Of a stretch of 64,000 nt of DNA, positions 47,501 through 57,200 are shown in pieces; positions within the stretch are counted from its first letter, which is position 1, and each line of letters starts with the position of its first letter. Source of the stretch: Nipponacmea schrenckii (lineage: Eukaryota; Mollusca; Gastropoda; Lottiidae); NCBI GenBank assembly GCA_030562195.1, contig CM060199.1:33624338-33688337 (forward strand), read 5' to 3'. The translations under genes were made by a program, and so were the position numbers. The notes under the pieces were generated by a model. That model was given only the letters and a program-made list of their open reading frames with translations. It was not told where the DNA came from and made no database searches.

Positions 47501-50270
47501 TCTTAAAATGCTAAAAAGCTCTAAAATGTGCATTTCTTGACAGATTTTGATGAAACTGAATGTGAGAGTGAGAGATAACCCAAGGATGAAGCCTATAAAA
47601 AATAACTTACCAACAAGTGATAATGGGCAATATAAAAGAGATGTTGTGTGAATATTGACAGAAATGACTTACCATGATGTGAAAACTTCAGTTTTAGCTC
47701 CCAGAAATAAATCCAAATCATCTCTCATCTGTGACACTGATTTTTTATTAGCCACCATGACCATAATATAATCAGGTAGTTCTTCATCTAAAGAAAGGTA
47801 TAAGGTTCTGGTATATAAAAGGTCATATATGTTCTTCTTACAACATGGTCTTTGAATTTATGAGTCAATTGATTAATCTTGCTTGAATCACAATCTTGGA
47901 TTCCAAAATCGTCAACCTGTAAGTTGATGATCCACAATTATTTTACTTTTTAAAAACAAAAATGTTTTTTTTTGCAAAGGTTCCTGTACTTACCTACATA
48001 GGCTCCAAGTTCAACAAGCTTAGCCTTGATAGCAGACTAAAGAAGAAAAAAAACTGTATAAACAACTTTTTTATGTTTTATTTGTAAGTTTAATGAAAAA
48101 AAAATGTAATATTAAACTGACTTTGACACTATTCATGGAAACTAAGTTAATGAGATGCAAAAGACAAAATCACTTGTAAGTGAAAGCCTTTCTTAAACTG
48201 AACAGAATTTATAAAATTTGTGTACAAAAAGGAAACTTTAAATTTTTATGTATTGCACATTAAATTTTAAAAAAAAAACTTTTTACTGAATGAAGTTCAC
48301 AAATGATTGGACTTTTGTGTACTTTGATTAACATTAATTAATCATTTGTTAATCCCCTTCCTGTATCTTAATCTACATAACATGACCAGATATAGTTTGA
48401 TAATATTACATCATTCTGACACTAGATCAACAAGGTACCATCTGATAACCATTAAACATGTTAATTCCTGACAATTTTATACCCTTAAAACTGCCATTTC
48501 ATTGGATCCTAAACATTTCAAACAAATCTTATTGGCTCCCCAGCTTAAAACAAAGAAGTCTTTGAGCTTCATTAAAAAATCATCAACTTAAGCATCCTTA
48601 AAACAGGTGTTGATTACAAACAACCCCCACTGATTCATTCAATAAATTGACAGACAGAAAGACACTTCCATTTTATGTAAGAAACTTAGGAGTTAAGGAA
48701 TCACAGATTGGGCTTATGTGAAGGAAATTTATGAAATATATCAAGTTTCCAACATGCGGCCGATTTTAACACATCCCAGACAGACTGCACCTAGCAGATA
48801 TCACACATTTAATAGGTAAGAGTTTTTAATTTTTATATTTTAATATATTATCATCTTAAGTATTAAGTAAGCTTAAGCTTTTCGGAATAAATGGAGCGCT
48901 ATAACTAAAAGGTCATTAACACTACTTTCCAACAGAAAAAAGGTCTTCTTGTGCAAGAATTAACTAAGACATTAATATTGGTGCCTGGTGGCCTAATGAC
49001 TTAGCTGCTTGGCTTCAATCCAAGGAGAGGTTTTTAACCTTGTTTGCCCATCAGTTATGCAGGTTGGAGGAGCTTACATGGTAAAAGCCTCTAGTCAATT
49101 CGGATGTGACGATAAAATCGTGCTACAGGCTGTGCACCTTAAAGTTTCCTCGACAGTTGGAAATCGCAAAAGAGTAGGCATTAGCCTACTTTACTTGAAA
49201 ATTTCCCTCATTGCAGCCTGCATGGTGTTGCCCATCTTCTTAAGTGCAGAACAGAAGTGTGGGACGTAGGACTCCATTCACTTTTTAATTCTATCCCTTT
49301 CCTTTGTATTGACATTAGAGCTGTGGCTATCTCGAATTCTAATCTGAGATGCAATCAGTCAGAAATCAGAAGATAATGAATGTAAATTAAGGTGTGGGTA
49401 ATTATTTGTCAACAAGAATTGCAGGTCGACTTCAATCAGATATATGAAGGAAGGTGTTAACAAAACAGAAATATTCAAAACACAAAAATGTTTTCAGCAG
49501 TGGGTAAAGTAAATAAATGCATAATTTTAGGTCCTAAACAAATTGCGAGTGGAATTAATTTCAATTCTTTCTTTACCCTGATCTTGTGGCTTATTTCTGT
49601 ACCAATTTCCATCCTTGAATCGGTAATTAAGCAAGTAAAGAGCTGTAAAATTTGTCAATTTTTCTACAAATCGTTTTCCGGAAGTCGAGTTCTTCCATTT
49701 GCTCAAGAGTAGACAACTCGCACGCTATAATTTGGGGCCAGATTTTCCAGAGCAGTTTTAAACCATATTTTTATTTATCCATAGAAAAGTACTACAACTA
49801 CAGGTAGTTTTCAAATGAGATATGTATTTATCTGTAAGTGGTACAATAATTTGTAAATACTAAAAGTTGCAGCAAAATTTGATTACTAATTTTGGGAGGT
49901 AAATGAAGTGGGCGTGGTAGAGAGTATTGATAACGTGGTCTCATAAAGGTGTTATGTGACAAATCAGCTGAGAAATAAGTAAGCATGCGCACTGAATATT
50001 TTGCTGACAGATGTAAACAAAGCAATACACGAAATAATTTTTCCTGAAAACAAGGGAACATTTTAATATTTTTTTTGTGCGCATCTTTTGTGGTTAATAA
50101 TATGTGTTCCCTCCAAACCCCATTGAGTCATATTGTAGTCTGTGAGATCACAGTCTTTCAGTGAGCTTATTCTGAGCAAAAAAAGCCCACAATTTATTGT
50201 TGATGTTGGTCTGCACTGTTTTGCACTTTGAAGTGCTTATACTTACAGAACCACCTTTTGGCATTTCCAT
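32524..50270 (-). CDS. ZC3H14: Zinc finger CCCH domain-containing protein 14 (Nab2 orthologue)
   Basis: Fifteen minus-strand exons: 50247-50270, 47994-48036, 47673-47787, 38637-38677, 37690-38076, 37094-37431, 36737-36879, 36430-36533, 36015-36212, 35427-35646, 34633-34805, 33881-34019, 33368-33507, 32999-33144, 32524-32646. All phases agree and the product is ~777 residues (human 736). The N-terminus has the PWI-like fold: AIKAKLVELGAYV, DEELPDYIMVMVANKKS, LDLFLGAKTEVFTSW. Exon 5 is basic then acidic/Ser-rich; exon 6 has EKRSVIS repeats. The C-terminus carries five CCCH fingers: CKFWPACVNGNACQYHH, then CKLFPQCKFSDKCLYIH, CKYDAKCSRPDCPYTH, CLYYPNCTNMSCSFYH and CRFGMSCRNRFCTYYH. ZC3H14/Nab2 binds poly(A) RNA in the nucleus and limits tail length. 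The 8-residue first exon (MEMPKGGS) is the least certain part. Exon 9 uses a weak donor (GTCTGT), chosen because it alone keeps phase. Confidence 0.93.
34945..35390. repeat. 22-bp minisatellite in ZC3H14 intron 10
   Basis: About 18-20 copies of tatccattatctcaatcata + ac, with alternation of ctcaatcataac and cccaatcatcat. Confidence 0.92.
39087..39261. repeat. 25-bp tandem repeat, seven near-perfect copies
   Basis: The unit catgaaaataaatgatatca + aattt repeats at 39087, 39112, 39137, 39162, 39187, 39212 and 39237 with almost no change, then decays (cataaaaataaataaaacc). It lies in ZC3H14 intron 4-side sequence close to exon 4. Confidence 0.95.
39330..41500. mobile_element. Tandem-core repeat element (~12 units of ~160 bp) in ZC3H14 intron 3
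   Basis: Units begin with caatagggttcatccttggg at about 39598, 39748, 39897, 40057, 40218, 40382, 40550, 40710, 40874, 41033, 41196 and 41344. Each continues with ccaagtttcatcaaaatcc, tctagagtgtttacaagcta, ttgaacgcgttttcaa and acaagggcaataact. Spacing is 148-168 bp. The block is flanked by aatatacgccc (39371) and by a short hairpin tacgcccccc..tgggcgta at 41470-41497. A ~160-bp tandem core is the hallmark of Pearl/BIV160-type non-autonomous elements known from molluscs; assignment here is inference. Open frames inside are repeat-derived. Confidence 0.85.
41641..41748. repeat. Two direct copies of ~55 bp
   Basis: gtgagctgaattcagtatat ... tctacacctgtattgt is followed by gtgagctaaaatcagtatag ... 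tctacacctgtattgt. Confidence 0.8.
42412..42470 (+). other. Candidate nested plus-strand exon inside ZC3H14 intron 3
   Basis: A polypyrimidine-rich acceptor (cttttatcttacag) and a perfect donor (GTAAGT) bound 59 nt with a single open frame, IDHKGGFIYQSNKIQLYSE, entering in phase 1 and leaving in phase 0. A later candidate terminal exon at 46697-46740 reads MTPEESYRKIGMK, stop, but needs phase 1 entry, so an intermediate exon would be required. I recognise no family; this may be a small nested gene or chance. Confidence 0.25.
42640..42765. repeat. ~37-bp tandem repeat, three copies
   Basis: aatgataatttagtaatgta + ggatctgtataaaag repeats three times with one or two changes. Confidence 0.88.
42852..43317. 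mobile_element. MITE flanked by TTAA target duplications
   Basis: TTAA at 42848-42851 and 43318-43321 flank terminal inverted repeats agggataataggcgttagaa and ttctaacgcctattatccct. The 466-bp element has no coding capacity. TTAA duplications point to the piggyBac or Kolobok superfamilies. Sister copies are at 60381-60736 (full) and 18686-18940 (degraded). It lies in ZC3H14 intron 3. Confidence 0.88.
43325..43560. repeat. Degenerate ~40-bp tandem repeat
   Basis: Diverged copies of aggaataaactgaaggaatg + ataatgttataatatata lie just beside the MITE right end. Confidence 0.75.
43561..47489. other. ZC3H14 intron 3, remaining part
   Basis: AT-rich intron DNA with no recognised gene. Open frames at 43665-43970 (minus), 44841-45050 (plus), 46170-46466 (minus) and 46793-46993 (plus) resemble nothing I know. 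Confidence 0.5.
47490..47640 (-). repeat. Inverted fragment of the ~160-bp core repeat
   Basis: Read on the minus strand it gives ggcttcatccttgggttatc, then gtttcatcaaaatctgtcaa and aagaacaagggtaatg, i.e. one unit of the tandem core at 39330-41500 in opposite orientation, within the same intron. Confidence 0.8.
48984..49290 (+). mobile_element. tRNA-derived SINE, longest copy
   Basis: The head resembles a tRNA gene: tggcctaatgacttagc fits a Pol III A box (TGGCnnAGTGG), and ggtttttaacc stands where the B box (GGTTCGAnnCC) should be, about 40 bp on. A ~200-bp body follows, then the tail gtgcagaacagaagtgtggg, acgtaggactccattcactt. The second half is shared with 31253-31425 and the tail with 352-408. 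It lies in ZC3H14 intron 1. The 86-residue open frame inside is fortuitous. Confidence 0.75.
49880..50050. promoter_or_regulatory. Candidate promoter with NRF1-like and GC-box motifs
   Basis: gtgggcgtggtag (about 49907) is a Sp/KLF-type GC box, and gcatgcgcac (about 49983) matches the core of the NRF1 palindrome GCGCATGCGC. The stretch has more CpG than its surroundings. BTBD17 has a 5'-UTR acceptor at 50566-50567, so its first exon must lie upstream, and this is a plausible place. It could instead serve an unrecognised upstream start of ZC3H14. Confidence 0.35.
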
Positions 50271-50567
50271 TATTGTTATGGGACCCGAATATTTTTGACT
50301 CTGGTAGTATTTAAGAGTCAAATCTTGTAAAAGTGTGTTTATATCTATAATGAGGTCTGAAGGTATCTGTTTCCCTTGTAGGCCTACACTATAATAATAA
50401 TAGGGAAAAAGTTAAACCGGTCACCTAATTTTTATTTTTTTGCCAAAGGTAATACCCATGATCAATGTTTAATGATTTGTTAAGATGGATTTTCTGACAT
50501 GGAGTAATGAATAATCTAAAGTAACTTTTATTTCTCCTGAAAGCATTTTGTTTATTTTTTATTTTAG
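50271..50567. promoter_or_regulatory. Short interval between ZC3H14 and BTBD17 starts
   Basis: The inferred ZC3H14 ATG (minus, 50270) and the BTBD17 coding exon (plus, 50568) are under 300 bp apart, head to head. The right end is a pyrimidine-rich acceptor (tttattttttattttag). The interval must hold the ZC3H14 start if exon 1 is right, and the end of a BTBD17 5'-UTR intron. Confidence 0.45.
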
Positions 50568-50574
50568 GGACAAC

Positions 50575-52649
50575 ATGGCAGCTCAACTGAATCTGCCATT
50601 AGAGAGACCTGTTGTAAATGACCCTGTGAGTGATGATAATTCCGATCAAAATGTGACAGTAACACCCCCATCTAAAACCCTAACATTAGCATTAAACAGT
50701 CCAGAGGGTATAGATTGCTATGGTAATGAAAGAAAATCTTTATTAGATCAAGGAAAGTTCTATAATAATCCTGTATTAAGTGATATTAAACTGGTTGTTG
50801 GTGGACAGAAATACTATTCTCATAAGTTAATATTGGTTAAATGTAGTGATGTATTTGAAAGAATGTTTAGTTCAGATTGGTCTGATGAAAATTTAAAGGT
50901 ACTATCTCTTCTTTCTTATGTTTTTCAAGTTACTATTGTAAAAAGAGTCTTCAAAATTCCTATTGACATTCGAGGGTCTGGCATCATAAAGTATCCATTC
51001 TAAAAGCCCCATATTAAAATCTTTCATAAGGCTTTCCATTTGGCGTTGTTTTTTAATCTATCACTAGTAGGCTACTAAAGTGTCACAAGGGATGGTTGAT
51101 TAACCTTTTATTATGGACTATCAGATAACAAAATAATAGAATACATGATAACAAGTTAATGTTATCAATGATAACAGCGTCCAGAATGATATTTTAGATA
51201 CATCTTAATCAAGAATATTTATCCCATATCCTAATATTTTCCAAACTATCCATGTTTTTCAAAAATCCATTTCAGACATTGCTTTCATTATAAATTTAAA
51301 AAGCAGATAACTTCTTATTAGATTCGTCCCAAAGTTTCTTCTGGAAATTGATATTACTATGAAATTAGTAATATTTTTAATGCTTTGTGTACTTTTTCTA
51401 AAATGGTACACAACTCCAGCTGTCATTTCTATCATCTTGTTAGTTTTGAATGATCTTTCTGCTGGAAGAAACTTCCTGTAACTTGAATGAAGTCAAAGCA
51501 TAACACAATTTAATAATAGTCAATATTGCTGGTGATTTTTCATAATTTTGTATTGTATTTCAGGAGGTTGAGTTAAAAGAGGAAAGTATTTGTGTTGGTG
51601 TGTTTCCCAGATTTCTCAAGTTTTTATACACAAATCATATTAAACTAAATACAGACAATAGTTTACCCATACTTATACTGGCAGACAAATATAATATAGT
51701 TGATTTAAAGAATGTCTGTATAAACTTTGCTAGTACATGTATCATACCCAAGTTACAATTAAAAGATGTCTTCCATATTTGGTTTCAATATGCTACTAAA
51801 TGTTACCATCAAACTTTGATAACGTGCAGTGTTCAGACATTATCAGACAAAATGGAGGATATCACATCAACCGTGGAGTGGGAAACAGAATGGATGAATT
51901 TAGATCAGGATCAGTTAATAGAATTCCTTAAAAGCTCTGGTTTAATCATTAAAGATGAATATGCCTTATGGAAAGCGACATTGAAATGGTTATATGCTCC
52001 ACAAAATGAAGACAAGATACAAGAGAATTTGAAGAAAGTATTGTGCTATATAAGATTTCCTATGATGGTACCAGAACAACTATGTGAAATTGAATCCAGT
52101 GCTATTGTTGAACAAAATGCTGAGCTCTTTCAACACCATTTAAAATCTGCTTATAAATATCATTCCTTACCACTTACCACTAGAGCTAATATGAAGGAAT
52201 TTTCATCATCAGCTTTTCTATTGAGGAATTATTCTGATTTACGCTGGGATAAAAGACTAGTTATTCCAAAATACTCCTCATTACCAAAAGGTGAAGAAGT
52301 GAGTCTGAGATTTGCTACCAGAGCATCTTCATTTCCAGCTCAAACATGGGAATGGGAATTAAAAATCAGCCCTAAAGGATTTTCACCAACTTGTGATGAC
52401 CTACGAACTATACTTTATTCTAATTTAATATTAGATCAACCCCGACCAGTTGAATATCTTTTATCAGTAGTAGGAAGCGATCAAATTTTACAGTCTGTCT
52501 GTGGTCGTAAAAACTTTACCAAAGCTCGTTACTCAATTGATACAGAATTAGAAAAGAAAATATCTGTAAGTGATTTGATGACATCAAATTCACCTTTATT
52601 AGTTAATGATTGCTTACACTTACAGATACACCTGAAACCTGTGGAATAA
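50575..52649 (+). CDS. BTBD17: BTB/POZ domain-containing protein 17-like
   Basis: Two coding exons, 50575-50898 and 51564-52649, joined in phase 0, give 469 residues (human BTBD17 478). ATG at 50575 follows a splice acceptor at 50566-50567, so a 5'-UTR exon exists upstream. An N-terminal low-complexity stretch is followed by the BTB domain at ~60-165 (LSDIKLVVGGQKYYSHKLIL, VKCSDVFERMF, FLKFLYTNHIKL, LADKYNI). A BACK domain follows at ~180-275 (SSGLIIKDEYALWKATLKWL, IRFPMMVPEQL), then a C-terminal region of the BTBD17/TRAF-like type ending HLQIHLKPVE. Vertebrate BTBD17 has a signal peptide; none is evident here, so location is uncertain. BTB-BACK proteins often act as adaptors, but no biochemical role is well established for BTBD17. 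Plus-strand open frame at 52716-52994 is 3' UTR. Confidence 0.87.
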
Positions 52650-54212
52650 AAAACTTTAAAGTTCCTTTGTGAACATTCTAAAACTTTATCAGTAACTCCC
52701 TTAGATATTGTTAATGTGTTCTATGGTGGATTTGTTTGGACATTCCAAGATATTAGCAGACTGGCTTTGGTGTTCAGTATGGTAATTTTCTTCTGGCACT
52801 TCTCTTTTTGGGCACAATATTATGGTTGTAAGGGTGCACTCATTGAATATGATTCATTGAAATTATGCTTCGGTCTTTTTTATAAATATGTAGACAAAGA
52901 TTTCATTCCAATGATACCAAACAAATCTTGTTTTGCTTGTTATATTTTGTTGCTTATGGATGTTCTTCATTTTCTAGTCTCAATTGTGATATGAATCATT
53001 TTCCATTCAAAATGTAAATTGGGTTGTGATATAATTTTTGTTTGTCTTTTTTATGCTTTATTTTGACAAATGTGCTCATTTTCATCTTAGTGCCTTATTA
53101 TAAATTACTATAGAAACTCACCATTTCTTCAAATAAGTGTTTCATTTGGTGATAAATAGTGCTCTTATTTAACAGTATATAGCACTTCACCTAGATTTTC
53201 CTCAGCATTATTGTAAAACAAATTAAAAATCCTTATTGGTATTTAATAGTTTGTTTATTTCCTCAAAATCAAACAGTGTTCAAATCTGAACAGTGGGTTA
53301 ATAAATTGTTCCTGAAATTATTTCATGGCTTCTTCTCTTTTCATCTGTGCTTTTCACTTACATGTCATTTATTGTTCTTCTGTTAAGTTTTAAATAAACT
53401 ACTTTAAAGGTAAATTACCTCAAGTTATTTTTATCTGCCCACATGCAAATGTAGAAATGTCCGTTTGTCTGTTCACATTTCTTATTGACACAATAGCGAC
53501 TGTAGATTTTATTAGAACTTATGATGAGTAATGGGCCAAGTTATAATAAGCGGATGGACGGTTTTTGAGCTAATTAGTTTTGTAAAAATTTGTCTTGTAG
53601 ACAATATACTGTTGATCTGATCTTGATAAAATTTGGTATATATGTATATATTGATGAGATGTATAGGTCCAATTAAGAAAGTAATATTTGGAAAAACAGT
53701 TTCAAAGAAGCTCTTGACTCGCGTAAAACATGGCTTAAGGCGCACTTGTATATACAGTTGGTGAAACTTAGATTAGAATGCCAGCTTATATCGACGAGAT
53801 CTCAGTTCGAATTTGGTATTAATCGGACAATCTGTTCGGGAGTTATTGCCCTTTTCTTAGTATGAATGACATCGGATCTGTCTACAAAAGATAAAAATAA
53901 ATTTTTATGAGTTTATTTTTCTGTGGCTATACCGGCCCAATTAAACAGGCTCGCAACTCATTTAAATCGACTATAAAGATATTTAGTTGAATATATAATT
54001 AGGCTATTTCCTTTCACTGTTATACAGAGCTACAGTTAAAAACAAATATTACTAATAAATAGAATTGAAATCGAATCAGGTGATATGGACATTAACCTTT
54101 ATTTTCACATGTGGATATTGATAAGCATATTATTTCAATATTTTTAATTTTCTGGTCCACTTATCAATTTAGACATCACTCGGATAAGTCAAACGTGAAT
54201 AATCTAACAAAG
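52650..54212. other. BTBD17 3' UTR and intergenic DNA
   Basis: A hydrophobic open frame at 52716-52994 has no family resemblance. AATAAA at 53393-53398 is a candidate poly(A) signal. The region from 53450 to 53920 has the style of the dispersed 160-bp-type repeat (ttgataaaatttggtatata) but no clear unit. The right end is the 5' flank of the first phospholipase gene. Confidence 0.45.
53393..53398 (+). terminator. Candidate poly(A) signal for BTBD17
   Basis: AATAAA 744 bp after the BTBD17 stop, in AT-rich sequence; position is plausible but unproven. Confidence 0.35.
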
Positions 54213-57200
54213 ATGAAAATATTAATAGGAATTGTAACAATATTGACAATAGGTAAGTACTTTTGTCATGTTGAATTGATAATATTGTACATGTATAGTA
54301 CTACATGACATTCCTGATTTGAATACAATCGATATAAAATTATCTGGGAACCCTACTTTAAATAAAGTCTACGAATTGCGTTAGTATTGGACATAATTTG
54401 AAATAAAATACCATCAGTAGTAAATGTAATAGCACCTTAAGTTATTGAATTAAATATGTCTTGCTTTATCAAAAACCACGATACATTTATATCTTCAGAC
54501 ATCAAGCAATGTTTTCGTGATGAGATATTTTACTTATGGACGATAGGATAGGACTAAAACTAAAAAAAATTATTTGAAGGAATTTTGTGAAAGTCTGCTA
54601 CTATTATACATGACGTAAGGCTTTAAATTGCCCTGCGATTTACTGATTGATACCCTTAACAGTTAAAGATGAAACAGCCGAAAAATATCATCAATCTGTA
54701 AAGAAGATATGATTTGTTGTTGATCTATTTCGTTATCTATTACTGATAAGAAACTTACTTTGAAAAAATCCGTAATATATATTTTTAGCTTATACAGTCA
54801 AATGCGAAATAAGCTATGAAGATTTTATCAAAAAGATTGGAAAAAGTCCTCTAATGAGAGCAAGTTTTAAAAAAAATACCAAAGTTTTTGGAGGAAGGGT
54901 AAGCCAAATACAAACTTTTACAAACAAGAATTCTCCTAAGTAAGTACCTCTTCAATCTTGGAGGCAAGGTTGTATGGAACCAAGAGATTTTCCAAATAAA
55001 GAACCACTAAGTCTCAGTCAAACAAGTCATCAAAAAGTCTTCATCCAGTCCTATGGCCAATTGAAGCAGATGTGTGTCATTCTATCTAGTACCAATTTAC
55101 CCCTGCCACACGTATCGCTAGCTGCATTAGGCCCTTCTACGCCAAAAGGCATAAAAAAAACTAGATCAAACATTATCGGTACCACATGAAGCAAAGTTTA
55201 TATTCTTATTTTCTTTGACACATCTCAGAAAAATACCAGTGATCAAGCAAGAGAAATCACCCCTGCATCATGCCAGCAGCCAAAATCTGCCCCATAATAA
55301 ACCTTATAGCTTATGAAAAGGTACTTTGGAATAGAAAATACAATACAAGACGTTTCTTGCCAAGCACATTGCCTGCTACTTTGATCACCAGACGCTGAAT
55401 AGACCTTTTTGTGGAGTCTTCGGGCGAAGCAGAATGGTCATGAGGAATTATTGCCCAGTGTGACGCATGAATTGTCTGAATACACTGCATGTGGTATTTA
55501 TCGATGTTGAATCTACAATATCATTTGGCCATTTCCGAGAAGCCTGTGGCCATAAACAGAGGAGGTTTCCTGTGGAGGTCAATCCAGTTCTTCATATTAT
55601 GTCATATTTTCTCTGCATTATCATACTCTGTGCAGTTGGTTATTCATACCTAAACCCTACTCTTAATATCTCAGATCTCCCTTATTGTTTTTACTCAAAT
55701 TGAGAGTGCAGTCGAATTAATTATTCCTTCATTTGGCAGAGATCGGCTGAAGCTTTTCCATGTAAACCAATTGCACCATCCAATCCAACACCAACATCAG
55801 GTTAGTTTTATTTTGCTTCTATCTATGATAAAGAGGATAGATGTTTTGCCTTTCCTTCAAATTATGTGGCCACTTTACTAGGTAACTATTTTATGTCTTA
55901 AATCTGGGGATCATGGTAATATATTTTATTATATATTATTATGTTCCTAAACATTGTTTTTCCAGTACATAAATTGAGACCGGGTGATATCAAAGTGGTT
56001 GCTGCCCTTGGAGATTCTCTAACGGTAGGTCTACATATAGGTTTAATCCATTATCATTCCAGTAGTCATAATGAAACCGCAGTATATGATGTCATTTTCG
56101 GACACAATAATACCCATTGGAATCCCAGTAGTTGTCTTGAAATATCCTAATTCAAAACTTTAAGAATAAAAGTATATCATTCTGACTACAAGAAAATGAT
56201 AGGAAACTATACAAGGTTCTATCTTGCATATCATATTTTTAGGCTGGAGTTGGAATAACAGCAAAGAATATTTTTGATCTACTAACAGAAGAGAGGGGGA
56301 AGTCGTTTAGGTAAGTATAATTTGCAACTCATAATTCTATATCTACATATCATTCTACAGTACATTGCGTGAAATCGGATTATGTTTGTTGTATCTCGAT
56401 TTGTATTTTTAGATGAATATATTTAGAGCCGATAAATTGATATAAATTTATAATGAATTGACATATAATTGACATGTGTATTACAGTATTGGTGGAGATG
56501 GAACATTTGATGATTATGTAACCATTCCAAGTGAGTTTTACCTTTTCTTCTAAGGTACTTCTAGCGCATTAAGTTACAGATGTATTCAAATCCGGATTTC
56601 CAAGGGGCAAATTACTTTAACTGAGGCCATTTTTTATTTCAGATATTTTAAAAAACTACAACCCTAACATCACTGGGTTTTCTCTTAAAACTGGTGGTTT
56701 ATACAGTAAAAATGCTAGATTCAACGTTGCAGAAGCGGGAAACGTTTTCCAGTAAGTATATGTCATTCGAATTTCTAAGAAAAGAATAACTAAAGGAAAA
56801 ACCATCATAAAAGGAATGCGCATAGCAGAATTATACCGAAAATCTGATCTGTGTAATTTAACTACGAGAGCAACAACACCCAAAGAAAATTCGCTCTGAA
56901 GGTGAAAGATTTTAAAGTGGGTGTATGTGTTGATTTAAGTTGTAACATTACAATAATAGTCTGAATCAGACTTCTAGATCGCAATCAGAAGTCAGAGGTA
57001 GATTTTGAACAAACAAATTGTAAAAAAGGAACTAATGATTCCCAACAAAGTAAACTAAATAAAATTTTCTGCAGCAGAGCTCAATTAACAATAAAAAATA
57101 TTCCCTGTTGGCAAATTGATATATTTTTGTGTGTGCTAAGTCGTGATTCTGCCAGAGTTTTAGCTTTTTAGTTTTATGTTTGGGGATTTTAATGTTTTGT

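Noticed and set aside
49009..49269. 86-codon plus-strand frame
   Set aside because: Coincides with the SINE body and is not conserved as protein in the other copy.
52716..52994. 92-codon hydrophobic open frame after BTBD17
   Set aside because: Lies in the 3' UTR, begins 67 bp after the stop, resembles no family and has no splice link.
54974..55703. Open frames in intron 2 of phospholipase copy 1
   Set aside because: No recognisable domain; the intron is bounded by exons that join in phase without them.
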